Shown in pieces: positions 39,443 through 50,588 of a stretch of 64,000 nucleotides of DNA. The stretch comes from Ignatzschineria larvae DSM 13226. GTDB lineage: Bacteria; Pseudomonadota; Gammaproteobacteria; Cardiobacteriales; Wohlfahrtiimonadaceae. The translations under genes were made by a program, and so were the position numbers. The notes beneath the pieces are model-generated. The model made no database searches and had not been told where the DNA came from. It saw nothing but the letters and a program-made list of their open reading frames with translations. The DNA lies in contig NZ_CP150637.1 of NCBI RefSeq assembly GCF_038500265.1, positions 645,501-709,500 on the forward strand. The letters are read 5' to 3'. Numbering within the stretch: position 1 is the first letter of the stretch; each line of letters begins with the position of its first letter.

Positions 39443-40828
39443 CTATGGCAATTTAAAATAGGCTTTAAGCGCTAGAAAGGCTGCCCGTAATCCCATCGCT
39501 TCTCCGCCTTTAGGACGGCCGGGGCGATGGCGAATATTCCATGCCATAACATCAATATGTGCATAAGGTACTTGTAGTTTAGCAAAACGTGCAAGAAATA
39601 AAGCTGCGGTAATCGCACCTGCATAAGGTACAGAACCTGAATTACTAATATCTGCTTGATCGCTCTCAATCCAATCTTGATAAGGTTGGTGTAATGGTAG
39701 GCGCCAAACGGTATCACAAGTATTATTTCCCGATTGAATCATCAGGTTGGCAAATTCTTCATTGTTACTAAACAATGCCGGGATTTCAGGGCCTAATGCT
39801 ACCCGCGCCGCACCGGTTAAGGTTGCAAAATCGAGCAGTAGATCAGTTGATTGCTCAAGCGCATAGGTAAGGGTATCTGCTAAAATTAATCGACCTTCAG
39901 CATCGGTATTATCAATTTCAACACTAATCCCGCTACGACTTTTGACAATATCCCCTGGGCGCATAGATCGTTCAGAGATACTATTCTCGACAATTGGCAA
40001 TAGGATTCGTAGAGAAATGGGCCACTTTTCTTGTAAAATCCATTTACCTAGTGCAAGCATATGTGCCGCACCGCCCATATCTTTTTGCATATAACGCATT
40101 GCATTGGAAGGTTTAATATCGAGCCCGCCAGAATCGAAGGTGACACCTTTACCTACTAAGGTTAATTTGGGGAAAGTGGCATCGCCTGCGGTAATTTCGA
40201 TCAATCTCGGTTGATAACGGCTAGCGGCCCCTACGGTATAGATCAATGGAAAATTCTGTTTTAATAGATCAGTACCGGCAATTTCTTTGATTTCAACGGG
40301 TAAACCGGCTAATTCAGCCCGAATTTGGGTGGAAAAATTATCAGGCGTTAAGGCATTGGCCGGTTCGTTAATAAGATCGCGGGTTAAATAGTGTGCACTG
40401 AGCGCATTTTTAACCGATGATTGAATGATATAAGGGAGATAGAAACTGACTTTTCGATTTTTTCTAGCTTTATACTGATCAAATTGATAAGCCCCTAAAC
40501 CAAAGGCGAGTAAATGCTCAAACAGGGTTTGATCGGATAAATCAGCTGATAATTGATAGTGTCCTTCAGGTAACTTCTGATAGGCCTCACCTAAAGTGAA
40601 AAATGGCTCAAGAGTATTCGCACCGACTAATACTCGTACTAAAATCCCCTTTTCATCAAAAAGAGGGATAAATTCATTAGCTTTAAGTGATGAATCTGGA
40701 TGTAAGGAGTGAAGCTGTTGCTGTTGTTCTAGAGAGAGATCGGCATCCTCTAGAGATTCGATGATCTCCACGGGAATAGCATGTTCTGGGGAATCTGTAT
40801 AAAGATGGTCTAATTCAGTTTGTAACAT
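39443..40828 (-). CDS. Leucyl aminopeptidase family protein (M17)
   Basis: This 461-residue cytosolic metallopeptidase removes N-terminal amino acids from peptides. Metal and active-site motifs are intact: LVGKGVTFDSGGLDIKPSNAMRYMQKDMGGAA and the family signature NTDAEGRLILAD, then LLDFATLTGAARVALGPEIPALFS and the C-terminal HIDVMAWNIRHRPGRPKGGEAMGLRA. It resembles the shorter PepA-like enzymes found beside pepA in some gammaproteobacteria, with a divergent N-terminal macrodomain-like part. It follows ftsK on the minus strand after about 60 bp, so it may be co-transcribed with it. Confidence 0.88.
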   Translation of the reverse strand: MLQTELDHLYTDSPEHAIPVEIIESLEDADLSLEQQQQLHSLHPDSSLKANEFIPLFDEKGILVRVLVGANTLEPFFTLGEAYQKLPEGHYQLSADLSDQTLFEHLLAFGLGAYQFDQYKARKNRKVSFYLPYIIQSSVKNALSAHYLTRDLINEPANALTPDNFSTQIRAELAGLPVEIKEIAGTDLLKQNFPLIYTVGAASRYQPRLIEITAGDATFPKLTLVGKGVTFDSGGLDIKPSNAMRYMQKDMGGAAHMLALGKWILQEKWPISLRILLPIVENSISERSMRPGDIVKSRSGISVEIDNTDAEGRLILADTLTYALEQSTDLLLDFATLTGAARVALGPEIPALFSNNEEFANLMIQSGNNTCDTVWRLPLHQPYQDWIESDQADISNSGSVPYAGAITAALFLARFAKLQVPYAHIDVMAWNIRHRPGRPKGGEAMGLRAAFLALKAYFKLP

Positions 40829-40888
40829 GAGATCTCTCCTAAGATATATCCTGTTTTATTCTTGAAGCGTACATTGATTGAATGTTCA

Positions 40889-43800
40889 CTAGTCATATTT
40901 CACTAAAATTTCTCGGTTACCATTATTTGCAGGGGCAGACACAATGCCTTGCTCTTCCATCGTTTCGATTAAGCGTGCGGCGCGTTGATAACCGATGCGC
41001 AGTTTACGTTGAACATAGGAGATTGTGGGTCTTTGATCTTCAAGCACAATCTTCACCGCTTCATCGTATAAGACATCTTCGATATCTTCCGGCGATGGTG
41101 TAAAGCCAGCAGCATTCTCTGATAATCCAGGAATCTCTTCTGTCGGTTCTTTTAGAATATCATCTACATAGTTAGGAGCACCGGTTAAGCGGAGGAAGTC
41201 TGTGACGCGGTTGACCTCATCATCTGTGACAAATGCACCATGTACACGAATAGGGAACTGTGCGCGTGTTGGGAAGAAGAGCATATCTCCTTGACCTAGT
41301 AGGTTTTCAGCCCCTTGTTGATCGAGAATGGTTCTAGAATCGATTTTACTCGAGACTTGGAATGCAATTCGGCTTGGAATATTCGCTTTAATTAACCCTG
41401 TAATGACATCCACAGAAGGGCGCTGTGTTGCCACCACTAAGTGAATACCGGCAGCACGCGCTTTTTGCGTTAAGCGAGCAATCAGTTCTTCAACTGCTTT
41501 CCCAACGCTCATCATCATATCGGCAAGCTCATCGATCACGATTACAATATAGGGAAGGGGTTCAAGCTTCGGTGCTTTCGCATAATCAGAGACTTCATGG
41601 GCAGGATTCCAAAGCGGATCATCCAGCGGTTCACCGGCGGCAATCGCAGCTTTGACTTCATTATTAAAGCCATTGATATTACGGACTCGTAATTTACTCA
41701 TTAAAAGATAACGACGCTCCATCTCCACAACGGCCCAGCGTAGCGCATTAGCAGATTCTTTCATATCTGTTACAACGGGCGCTAAAAGGTGAGGAATGCC
41801 ATCATAAACTGATAGCTCCAACATTTTTGGATCAATGAGGATGAGGCGTAGATCTTCCGGCAATGCTTTATAAAGGAGGCTCAAGAGAATGGTATTGATA
41901 CCGACAGATTTCCCTGAACCGGTTGTTCCGGCAATCAGAAGATGTGGCATATCTTTAAGATTAGCCACTTCTTGTTTTCCTGAGACATCTTTCCCTAACA
42001 AAATGGTCAAAGGATGATGGCTATTTCGATATTCATCGGCATAAAGTCCCTCTTTAAAGTAGACGGTTTGTCGATTTTTATTCGGGATTTCAAGGCCAAT
42101 ATAGGGTTTGCCGGGGATGATTTCGACAATTCGAACACTTGCAACCGATAACGCTCTTGCGATATCTTTATTGAGGTTGTTAATTTGCGCAATTTTAACG
42201 CCGGGTGCAAGATCAAGTTCAAAACGAGTAATAACGGGCCCCGGCTCTATATTGACAACTTTCACCTCGATATTGAAGTGTTTAAATTGGCTTTCGATCA
42301 GATCCGCAAGTTCTTGTAATTCCTCCGGATCGTAGCTTTCGCCTGTTGCCGGCGGATTACCAAGTAGCTCTAACCCCGGTAGTTTCCCTGCCATTGGGTA
42401 GAGCACCTGTTTGGCTTCCATCATGCCTGTTTGGGGATTGAAAGCCATTCCCGTTGTTGCATTTGCTGTTTGAGATGAGGTGGTTGTAGCGGATGTTGCT
42501 GTTGGCACTACTATCGATTGCGGTACCGTTTGATCGACGGCTATATCGTGTGATACGGTATTTTGACTATAGGAGGTGTCAGGGGATATCACGTCTTCTA
42601 TAAAATGGTTGATAACCTCATTATCATCGTGACTGCTTTCGGCAAATGAGATATTAAGAGGATCAGGCTGTGATAATTCTGGCGCTGCTTCCGGAGTTTT
42701 AAGTTCATTGGGATCTTGAATGGCAAATTGTAAGCCTGAAGGTTCAAGGATTAATCTCTCTTCTTCTAGCGATTCGGCAGCAGCAGAAGATGTAGTGGTA
42801 TCTAGATGAGATACTCTATTGGTGATATCTAAGCTCGTATCTTTTGCTTTGTGGGCTGTTATTGATAAGCTTGAAGTGTCGTGATGATTTTCATCTAAAT
42901 GAAGCGTAGGCTCAATAGAATCTGTCAGACGATCTTGTGCCGGCATAGGACGCTTTCTTGCTTTAAAAAGATTTTTAAAGATGGATGGAATCCCCTTTTT
43001 CTTAGCGGGTTTCTCCTCTGATTCTGCTTGATTATCTTTAGCTTCCATATGCGGTGTGCGGATAAATTGATCCCAATCCTCAAGTTCACGGTTGAAGGGA
43101 TCTAAAGTTTTAGATTCTGTTGATGCTGCCTTTGACTCTTGAGTATTGGCAGATTCATTCGAGCGTTGTAGATTGCGGAAAATAGGTGGAATGGTAGATT
43201 TATCATTATGATCAGTACTTATTTCTGAATCCTTTTGGGCTTCACGTTCAATAGGATTGTAGCGATAACTACTGTTTTCCTGATGTAGAATGGGTGTATT
43301 CGTTTCGTAATCATCTTCTTGCAGTAACTTTTCATCAAGCTCGATATAGGCAGCCGTTGATGCATCCTCTTTTTGGGGGAAGAGTTTATTGAAGAAGGTC
43401 GGGGCTTTTCGTTCATCTTGATCTAACATACGATCAATGGCTTCCTGCTCAAAAGGGCCATCTCTAGAACCATCTGTTGAGATATGTGCTTTCGGTAATG
43501 GTATTATCGTTTCATTGATTGTGTCACTGTTTTTTGGGGGGAAAATTTGACCAATGAGCCATAGTGTAATAAAACCACAATAATCAGCCCAGCCAATGGG
43601 ACCTCTGCCAGTAATAAGATAGAAACCAACCAAAGTTAAAATGGCGAAGAATATTTTAGCGATATAGACTAATAAGAGATTATCTATCGATAGGACAACG
43701 CTTAAGAAATTAGTGAGCTCGGTTCCAATAAATCCTCCCATCATGCCACCATTACCGCTATGAAGATCGAGTAGGGCGGAGAGTGCAAAAATGGCAAGAA

Positions 43801-44155
43801 GAGAGCCGATCATTCGGATTGTAACCACATGCAGAGAAACGGTCAGAATATGTCTTTTGAGAAAGAGTTGATAGCCAAATCCGATCAATAAAAAGGGGAT
43901 TAACCAGGCGGTTTTGCCAATTGCTGAAAACATAATATCGGCAAAATAGGCGCCTTGTTCGCCGGCATAATTATGGATCACTTCTGAAGATGCCGTTGCA
44001 CTACTCCATGCCGGGTCATGGGGATGATAGCTGTAGAAGCTAATGAGCATTAGCACAGCGATTAAAATGGTGGCAACAAAAAGCGTTACGTTTGCTGTTT
44101 TAGCAAAGAGCGCAAGAAGTGAAGGTTTATTTTGTGAGGGAGAATCCTGCCGCAA
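40889..44155 (-). CDS. ftsK: DNA translocase FtsK
   Basis: This 1088-residue septal DNA pump clears the closing septum and activates XerCD recombination at dif. Residues about 20-200 contain four to five membrane segments. A long polar, Glu/Ser/Asp-rich linker (about 210-600) is followed by the alpha/beta motor: Walker [21 protein letters not shown] near residue 745, [21 protein letters not shown], Walker [16 protein letters not shown] and [28 protein letters not shown]. The last ~65 residues form the gamma winged helix ([27 protein letters not shown]) that reads KOPS sites. No frameshift is seen. Confidence 0.97.
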   Translation of the reverse strand: MRQDSPSQNKPSLLALFAKTANVTLFVATILIAVLMLISFYSYHPHDPAWSSATASSEVIHNYAGEQGAYFADIMFSAIGKTAWLIPFLLIGFGYQLFLKRHILTVSLHVVTIRMIGSLLAIFALSALLDLHSGNGGMMGGFIGTELTNFLSVVLSIDNLLLVYIAKIFFAILTLVGFYLITGRGPIGWADYCGFITLWLIGQIFPPKNSDTINETIIPLPKAHISTDGSRDGPFEQEAIDRMLDQDERKAPTFFNKLFPQKEDASTAAYIELDEKLLQEDDYETNTPILHQENSSYRYNPIEREAQKDSEISTDHNDKSTIPPIFRNLQRSNESANTQESKAASTESKTLDPFNRELEDWDQFIRTPHMEAKDNQAESEEKPAKKKGIPSIFKNLFKARKRPMPAQDRLTDSIEPTLHLDENHHDTSSLSITAHKAKDTSLDITNRVSHLDTTTSSAAAESLEEERLILEPSGLQFAIQDPNELKTPEAAPELSQPDPLNISFAESSHDDNEVINHFIEDVISPDTSYSQNTVSHDIAVDQTVPQSIVVPTATSATTTSSQTANATTGMAFNPQTGMMEAKQVLYPMAGKLPGLELLGNPPATGESYDPEELQELADLIESQFKHFNIEVKVVNIEPGPVITRFELDLAPGVKIAQINNLNKDIARALSVASVRIVEIIPGKPYIGLEIPNKNRQTVYFKEGLYADEYRNSHHPLTILLGKDVSGKQEVANLKDMPHLLIAGTTGSGKSVGINTILLSLLYKALPEDLRLILIDPKMLELSVYDGIPHLLAPVVTDMKESANALRWAVVEMERRYLLMSKLRVRNINGFNNEVKAAIAAGEPLDDPLWNPAHEVSDYAKAPKLEPLPYIVIVIDELADMMMSVGKAVEELIARLTQKARAAGIHLVVATQRPSVDVITGLIKANIPSRIAFQVSSKIDSRTILDQQGAENLLGQGDMLFFPTRAQFPIRVHGAFVTDDEVNRVTDFLRLTGAPNYVDDILKEPTEEIPGLSENAAGFTPSPEDIEDVLYDEAVKIVLEDQRPTISYVQRKLRIGYQRAARLIETMEEQGIVSAPANNGNREILVKYD

Positions 44156-44469
44156 GATATGATCCTTTAATAATCTTTAGTAATAAGTTATCGGTCGAGT
44201 TAGAAAATGTGATGCTCTATGATAGCTCAATAATCGTTAGAGCATGATCAAAATCTCAATAAAAATCTCAATAAAAATAAAAGATGATCAATGCACATAT
44301 ATCAATACGATAGTAATAAAAATAAATATGAATATAAAATGAATGCCCTCTATTCTAGCAAAATCGCTAGATGAAGAAAAACCTTTACTGCATTCCCGCG
44401 GTAAAGGTTTTTGAGATGATATTTCAAGATATTTCTATATCTAGAATGAGATGGAATTATCGCTCTCGA
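44156..44469. other. 314-bp gap between secDF and ftsK
   Basis: It holds the ftsK upstream region (minus strand), a small direct repeat AATCTCAATAAA twice near 44250-44275, AT-rich sequence, and the secDF terminator at 44375-44413. No gene is seen. Confidence 0.6.
44375..44413 (-). terminator. Intrinsic terminator of secDF
   Basis: AAACCTTTAC...GTAAAGGTTT forms a 10-bp perfect stem with T-tracts on both strands, about 57 bp after the secDF stop. Confidence 0.88.
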
Positions 44470-47310
44470 CTAAGGTGCGATGCTATTTTGATCACCTTCC
44501 TCAATCACGGCCCCCTCTTTAGAAACAGGTGCGGGAATTAAGTCATCCCGTTTAAGTCCAAAGACATAAGCACCTGCTGCAGCGATAAAAATCGAAGAGT
44601 AAGTTGCTACGGCAATACCGATCAACATGATGAGTGAGAAGGAATGAATCACTTGACCACCAAAGATATAGAGTGCCAATACCGCTAAGAATGTTGTGAT
44701 CGATGTCATCACGGTTCTTGAAAGCGTCTGGTTAATAGAGGCGTTAATAATCTCTCTTGGTGTGCTCACACGATCTGATTTAAAGTTTTCTCGAATACGG
44801 TCTAGAATAACCACAGTATCATTCACCGAATAACCGATGACAGCGAGAATAGCTGCCAGTGATGTCAGGTCAAACTCAAGCCCAAGTACCGAGAATGCCG
44901 CAACCACAAATAGGCCATCATGGACTGTAGAAAGAATTGTACCTAATGCCAGTTTCCATTCAAAACGGAACCAAATATAGACGAGAATCAAGAAGATTGC
45001 TAAAGCAGAAGCCATGACACCATCAGAGACTAATTCACTACCGACTTTTGCGCCAATATAGTCAATTTTTTGAATTGACATTGGGTTATCAGGGAGTGTT
45101 AAAGCTGCGGTTAATGTTTCAGTAATGACTGTCGATCGCTCTATGTCGTCAGTGGTTGGAATATTGATTAAAACATTTCGAGCAGAGCCAAAATGTTGTG
45201 CAACCACAGATTCAAAGCCTGCTGCTTCTAATCGATCCCGTACGGTATCGATCTCAACTGGCGCACTATAGACTGCTTCAATTTCTGTGCCTCCTGTAAA
45301 GTCTAGGCCGAGTTTAAAGCCTTTAGTGATCGAGATACCTACCGCAAAAACACAGATTACGATACAGGTCACTACCCAGAACTTCGCATATTTCATGAAG
45401 TCATAAGTGGTTTCGCCTGAGAAGATTTTAAGGCGTTCTTTGCTGCCCACTGAAAGCTTCTTAATTTGGCGACGGCCACCGTAAATAAGGTTGATAATCG
45501 CACGGTTAAAGTAAACAGCGGTGAAAACAGAAGTAATAATCCCTACAGAGAGTGTTACTGCAAAGCCTTTAATGGGGCCTGAACCGATAAAGAAGAGGGC
45601 AATTGCAGAGAAGAGACTTGTAAGGTTCGCATCCATAATCGTTCCGAATGCCTTACCGAAACCATTATTAATCGCTTGTTGCGGTGAGCTTCCTTTCTTC
45701 AGATCCTCTCGAATCCGTTCATTAATCAGAACGTTGGCATCGACACTCATCCCAAGTGACAGCACGATACCGGCAATTCCTGGAAGCGTTAAGGTTGCTT
45801 GAAGTAACGAAAGGACAGCGAGTACTAAGATTAAGTTCGCAACAAGAGCAACATTGGCGACCATACCGAATCCATGGTAACGAATGACCATGAAGACCAT
45901 CACCATTAAAAGGCCGTAAACAGCAGCATCAACTCCGCGTTGAATATTTTCTTTACCAGCACTTGGTCCAATGGTTCGCTCTTCAATGATATGAATAGGT
46001 GCAGCTAATGCTCCTGAACTCAGGGTAATCGCAAGGTTATTGGCTTCTTGGAGTGAGTTAATCCCTGAAATGGAGAAGTTAGAGAAGAGTTGGCTCTGAA
46101 TTGTGGCAACGTTGGCAATTTCTTCAGTGGTAATACTCTTACGAACTTCATTCCCATTCTCATCAAATGTGGTTTGTAGTTTATTTTCGATAAAGACTGT
46201 TGCCATCGGTTTTTTGATATTAGCTTTAGTCCCTTCGGCAAAACGATCAGCACCTTTTGAGTCTAGGGTAATGTATACTTCAGGTAATTTAGTTTCAGGG
46301 TTAACTCCAGCAGTTGCTTTCACAATGGAGTCGCCTGTTAAGATAATTTGTCTTTTGAGAAGGTATGGAACGCCATCTCTTGTGAGATAGAGTTTAGTGC
46401 CTAAAGGTGCGCGCCCTGTTTCTAAAGCCTTATAGGCTTCTGTAGCAGAGCGATCATCAACAATACGAAACTCAAGTGTTGCTGTCGTTCCTAAGATCTC
46501 TTTTGCGCGTGTAGTATCTTGAATTCCTGGTAATTGCACAACAATACGCTCAAGACCTTGCTGTTGAATAACAGGTTCTGCGACACCGAGTTCATTAACA
46601 CGTTTACGTAGCGTTGTGATGTTTTGGGTAACGGCGCTTGCTTTGCGCTCATTGATCTCTTTATTACTAATACGAGCAATAAGGTCATTGCCACTAGGAT
46701 CAAAGCTCAACTCCATAAATGCTTGATTCGTAGAGAGTAGCGTACGTGCGCGGTTCGCATCATTGGCGCTCCCAAAGGAGATTTTGATTGTTTGAGGATC
46801 GGTCACTTCAATCAGTGGCGTAATCCCCTTGTCGACTAACGTTGCACGAATACTTTCGGCATAGCTGTTGGTGAGCTGCGTAATAAGCCCTTCCATGTCG
46901 ATTTCAAGTAAAAAGTGAACCCCACCACGAAGGTCAAGCCCTAGATACATCGGTTGCAAGCCAAACTTAGAGAGCCAATCGGGCATATCAGGCGCAAGGT
47001 TGAGGGCGGTGAGATATTGATCTTGAAGCATACCATCAAGAAGATCTTTCGCTCTCAATTGCTCTTCAGTATCTCTAAAGCGAATCAAAATTTGATCTTG
47101 CGATTCTTCAATCGCTTTCACATCAAAGTTTTTCTCTTTAAGGGCTGAATCAATGCGATCGACTAATGTTTGATTGATCTGAGTATCTCTTGTGGGAGAG
47201 ATCTGAATAGAAGGATCTTCACCAAAAAAGTTGGGCAGTGCCAAAATAGTACAGAGGATAATGATCCCGAAAATCAGGATGTTTTTCCAAAGTGGATATC
47301 GATTAAGCAT
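44470..47310 (-). CDS. secDF: Fused protein translocase subunit SecDF
   Basis: One uninterrupted 946-residue frame holds both proton-driven Sec accessory subunits. Residues 1 to about 620 are SecD: N-terminal anchor, GLDLRGGVHFLLEID, the large periplasmic P1 region, and the membrane block with LPGIAGIVLSLGMSVDANVLINERIREDL. A linker (YGGRRQIKKLSVGSKERLKIFSGET) leads to SecF from about 640: LGLDFTGGTEIEAVYSAP, the periplasmic P4 part and a second membrane block with AAILAVIGYSVNDTVVILDRIRENF. In most gammaproteobacteria secD and secF are separate genes. yajC lies upstream as usual, 125 bp away. Confidence 0.96.
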   Translation of the reverse strand: MLNRYPLWKNILIFGIIILCTILALPNFFGEDPSIQISPTRDTQINQTLVDRIDSALKEKNFDVKAIEESQDQILIRFRDTEEQLRAKDLLDGMLQDQYLTALNLAPDMPDWLSKFGLQPMYLGLDLRGGVHFLLEIDMEGLITQLTNSYAESIRATLVDKGITPLIEVTDPQTIKISFGSANDANRARTLLSTNQAFMELSFDPSGNDLIARISNKEINERKASAVTQNITTLRKRVNELGVAEPVIQQQGLERIVVQLPGIQDTTRAKEILGTTATLEFRIVDDRSATEAYKALETGRAPLGTKLYLTRDGVPYLLKRQIILTGDSIVKATAGVNPETKLPEVYITLDSKGADRFAEGTKANIKKPMATVFIENKLQTTFDENGNEVRKSITTEEIANVATIQSQLFSNFSISGINSLQEANNLAITLSSGALAAPIHIIEERTIGPSAGKENIQRGVDAAVYGLLMVMVFMVIRYHGFGMVANVALVANLILVLAVLSLLQATLTLPGIAGIVLSLGMSVDANVLINERIREDLKKGSSPQQAINNGFGKAFGTIMDANLTSLFSAIALFFIGSGPIKGFAVTLSVGIITSVFTAVYFNRAIINLIYGGRRQIKKLSVGSKERLKIFSGETTYDFMKYAKFWVVTCIVICVFAVGISITKGFKLGLDFTGGTEIEAVYSAPVEIDTVRDRLEAAGFESVVAQHFGSARNVLINIPTTDDIERSTVITETLTAALTLPDNPMSIQKIDYIGAKVGSELVSDGVMASALAIFLILVYIWFRFEWKLALGTILSTVHDGLFVVAAFSVLGLEFDLTSLAAILAVIGYSVNDTVVILDRIRENFKSDRVSTPREIINASINQTLSRTVMTSITTFLAVLALYIFGGQVIHSFSLIMLIGIAVATYSSIFIAAAGAYVFGLKRDDLIPAPVSKEGAVIEEGDQNSIAP

Positions 47311-47435
47311 AATATGGGTTACTTTTTATCTATATTGAAATCAAATAAGTCGCAAGCCTAATTCTGCTTCAAATGTTTATCATATTGATAACATTACAAA
47401 ATTAAGCTTACGAACAGAAACCAAGAGTATAACGA

Positions 47436-47816
47436 TTACTCAGCTTTCTCCGCCGTGTTATTAGAATCGATTTTCTCTTTATAGGTTCCTTTTGGAAGAA
47501 GAGAGCTGATTGCTTGACGTTGTGCTTTGATCACAACGTTTGGTGCAATTTCAGCACTCACATAGTTTTCATCGATTGCACGAATGCGCGCAACAAATCC
47601 TGAGCTTAAAAGGATCTCATCACCCACTTTAAGTGAATTGATAAGTTCACGATGTTGTTTCGCACGTTTTTGTTGTGGACGAATCATAAGAAAATACATC
47701 ACAACAAACATACCACCAAATAGAATCAAGGTTGGAACGATGCTTTGTTGTTCAGGTGCCTGTGCAAAAACAGGTGAAAATGCCATGGCAGTAAACGCTA
47801 ATATTAAACGCTTCAT
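47436..47816 (-). CDS. yajC: Preprotein translocase subunit YajC
   Basis: The start at 47816 (MKRLILAFTAMAFSPVFAQA, 126 residues) follows GGGAG; upstream in-frame ATGs have no better site. A short N-terminal hydrophobic stretch precedes the conserved membrane helix VPTLILFGGMFVVMYFLMIRPQQKR. The cytosolic part holds INSLKVGDEILLSSGFVARI, typical of YajC. The first ~20 residues look like a cleavable or second hydrophobic segment, longer than in E. coli YajC (110 residues). It forms the yajC-secDF unit; queA and tgt, often upstream, are absent. Confidence 0.93.
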   Translation of the reverse strand: MKRLILAFTAMAFSPVFAQAPEQQSIVPTLILFGGMFVVMYFLMIRPQQKRAKQHRELINSLKVGDEILLSSGFVARIRAIDENYVSAEIAPNVVIKAQRQAISSLLPKGTYKEKIDSNNTAEKAE

Positions 47817-48269
47817 AAATGCTCCCATAAAAATTGAGTTAAAAATAGAATTATAGCCGATCATTCTAGCACTATATTTTTTTAGACGCTCAAAAGATCA
47901 TACAGTTGATTGACCTAGCATCACTACTGCACTGATATTATCTCAATCTTCTCTATAATTCTCATCTTTAAGTTGAAGGTTAGAAGCATAGCGCAAATTT
48001 TATTTGAATTTGTCAAGAAGAGAGATCATTAATATGATTTTGAGTAGATTGCCTTATTGCATTGAACGTTAACATTCAAAAATATTATGAAAATAAAAAT
48101 CAATATATTAATGGCTTATTTGTCTTAATAAGTGTCAGATTTTAATTGTCTATATAGCATTTATGGTGGCTATCTTTAGTGCCTAAGAACGACCCTAAAA
48201 GGCTAGAAGATATTAAGCGTAAAAGCTAGCAATTTTTTAGCGACTAGCTTTTACCTATTTGTATATCGA
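47817..48269. other. 453-bp gap between tkt and yajC
   Basis: No gene is seen. The left part must hold the yajC promoter. A perfect 11-bp inverted repeat GTAAAAGCTAG...CTAGCTTTTAC (48219-48229 and 48244-48254) lies 16 bp after the tkt stop and is probably its terminator or 3' processing hairpin. It lacks a clean T-run after the stem. The rest is AT-rich. Confidence 0.55.
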
Positions 48270-50237
48270 CTATTCGGCGAGTAGGGATTGAGCCATCTCA
48301 ATCACATGATCTACAGTAAAGCCAAAATGCTTAAAGAGATCAGAGGCAGGGGCTGAGGCGCCAAAATGATCGATGCCTAATACTGCATCAGCAAATTCAT
48401 ACCAACCCCGTGTAACACCCGCTTCAATGGCAAGAATTTTATGCGTGCCTAATACTTCATTTTTATATGCTTTTGATTGGGCTCTAAAGAGTTCAACACA
48501 TGGCATAGACACAACGCGAGCATTGAGTTCTTTAGCAGCATCTATTGCAAGCGCAATCTCAGAACCGGTTGCTAATAGCGTAATATCGGCATCTTGATTC
48601 TCAAGCAGTACATACCCACCTTTAGCAATATTTTGTAATGCTTTACTATCACGTGCTTGATGTGGCAAGTTTTGACGTGAAAGGGCAAGGAGTGAAGGCG
48701 TTCCTTCTGATTGTAGAGCATTGCCCCAAGCCACTAATGTTTCAACAGCATCGCATGGACGCCATACATTTAAGTTCGGAATTAGGCGAAGTGATTCAAC
48801 ATGCTCAACGGGCTGATGCGTTGGGCCATCTTCACCCAGACCAATAGAATCATGGGTCATGATATAGATGACACGTTGCTCCATTAAGGCACTCATACGG
48901 ATTGCATTACGTGCATAATCAGAGAAGACAAGGAAGGTTGCACCGTAAGGAATAAAGCCACCATAAAGTGCTAAACCATTCATAATCGCAGCCATACCAA
49001 ATTCACGAACACCAAAACGGATATAGTTACCTTCGCCAGTTGCGATATTAAGATCTTTGCTACCTTTAAAGAAAGTGTTATTAGAAGGTGTTAAATCTGC
49101 AGATCCGCCGACAATTTCAGCAAGATTCGTCGCGAGCAGATCAAGTGCATTTTTACTCGCAACACGTGTTGCAATGTTATCGCCTTTTACTTGAAGATTT
49201 TGTAACGCTGTCTCTAAAGTGCTCGCGAAATCTTCGGGTAATTCACCACTAATACGGCGTAATAGTTCATCTGCTTTCTCAGGATATTTTGCAACATATT
49301 GATCAAAGAGTGCATTCCACGTCTCTTCGCGTGCATCACCCGCTTCTCTTGCATCCCAAGCATTGTAGATCTCTTCAGGTATTTCAAATGGGCCATAATT
49401 CCAGTCAATGTTTGCTTTTGTAGCGGCAATTTCATCTGCACCTAATGGCGAACCATGGGTCGATTCAGAACCTTCTTTGTTGGGAGATCCTTTACCAATC
49501 AATGTCTTACAGATAATGAGCGTAGGTTTATCTGATTTTTTTGCTTCTTTGATTGCTTGATCAACTGCTTCGATACTATTGCCATCGATTTGGCCAATGA
49601 CATTCCAGCCGTAGCTTAAGAAACGTTCTTTTGTATTATCTGTAAACCAGCCTTTAGTATCTCCATCAATAGAGATACTATTGTCATCATAAAGTGCGAT
49701 CAGTTTATTGAGTTTTAGCGTACCGGCAAGAGAACAAGCTTCATGCGAGATTCCTTCCATCATGCAACCATCGCCTAGAAAGGCATAAGTATAGTGATCA
49801 ATAATCGTTAAATCATCGGTATTATAAGTGCCGGCAAGCATCTTTTCTGCAAGCGCAAAACCAACGGCATTCGCAATTCCTTGACCTAATGGGCCGGTTG
49901 TTGTCTCAATACCATCTGCAAAACCATATTCCGGATGACCTGCGGTTTTGGCATCGAGTTGACGGAAGTTCTTAATATCTTCGATCGAGAGCGCATAACC
50001 CGTTAAATGAAGAAGAGAATAGAGTAACATTGAAGCATGACCATTTGAGAGAACAAAACGATCGCGGTTGATCCAATGGGGATTATTGGGGTTATGAGAG
50101 AGATTAAGCCCCCAAAGCGCTGTTGCCATTTCTGCCATGCCCATAGGGGCACCTGGGTGGCCAGAGTTTGCTTTTTGAACCGCGTCCATGCTTAAAGCAC
50201 GAATTGCATTAGCACATTGTGTATTGATCTTTGACAT
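48270..50237 (-). CDS. tkt: Transketolase
   Basis: This 655-residue thiamine-diphosphate enzyme of the pentose phosphate pathway has all three domains. The PP domain has ANSGHPGAPMGMAEMA, GPLGQGIANAVGFALAEK and the TPP/Mg motif GDGCMMEGISHEACSLAG with NSISIDG. The Pyr domain has GGSADLTPSNNT, YIRFGVREFGMAAIMNGL and THDSIGLGEDGPTHQPVEH. The C-terminal domain has VSMPCVELFRAQSKAYKN. Lengths match the family. It stands alone, divergent from pyrG. Confidence 0.97.
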   Translation of the reverse strand: MSKINTQCANAIRALSMDAVQKANSGHPGAPMGMAEMATALWGLNLSHNPNNPHWINRDRFVLSNGHASMLLYSLLHLTGYALSIEDIKNFRQLDAKTAGHPEYGFADGIETTTGPLGQGIANAVGFALAEKMLAGTYNTDDLTIIDHYTYAFLGDGCMMEGISHEACSLAGTLKLNKLIALYDDNSISIDGDTKGWFTDNTKERFLSYGWNVIGQIDGNSIEAVDQAIKEAKKSDKPTLIICKTLIGKGSPNKEGSESTHGSPLGADEIAATKANIDWNYGPFEIPEEIYNAWDAREAGDAREETWNALFDQYVAKYPEKADELLRRISGELPEDFASTLETALQNLQVKGDNIATRVASKNALDLLATNLAEIVGGSADLTPSNNTFFKGSKDLNIATGEGNYIRFGVREFGMAAIMNGLALYGGFIPYGATFLVFSDYARNAIRMSALMEQRVIYIMTHDSIGLGEDGPTHQPVEHVESLRLIPNLNVWRPCDAVETLVAWGNALQSEGTPSLLALSRQNLPHQARDSKALQNIAKGGYVLLENQDADITLLATGSEIALAIDAAKELNARVVSMPCVELFRAQSKAYKNEVLGTHKILAIEAGVTRGWYEFADAVLGIDHFGASAPASDLFKHFGFTVDHVIEMAQSLLAE

Positions 50238-50588
50238 AATATTTGTTTAAACCTTTCTAGCACTAAGAAAATAGAGATAATAGAAAATGCGTGAAATTCA
50301 ATTATACTCAATCTCTACATAAATTGCTCCCTTAGTATTGTGAGAGATTGGATCTCTTTCTATACAAAATTGACTGTAATATTTTAAGCTATTTTATTTT
50401 AAGTTATTTCGCAGGAATGAACTGAATGGGATGTTCAGTGTTTGAATCGTTTGCAATGAGGGTTGATTCGAAAAGAAAAAATTTTTGACTGAAAATTAAC
50501 GTGTAATAGTTATCGAAATCTAGCGGAAAATATACTACAATATGATCCCTGATAGACTTTTTATTCACATAAATTTCAGGGTGGGTTC
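50238..50588. other. 351-bp divergent region between tkt and pyrG
   Basis: It holds both promoters. The sequence is AT-rich with short direct repeats (TATTTTAAG-like words near 50383-50408). No attenuator with a G-run like that of Gram-positive pyrG leaders, and no gene, is visible. Confidence 0.5.
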
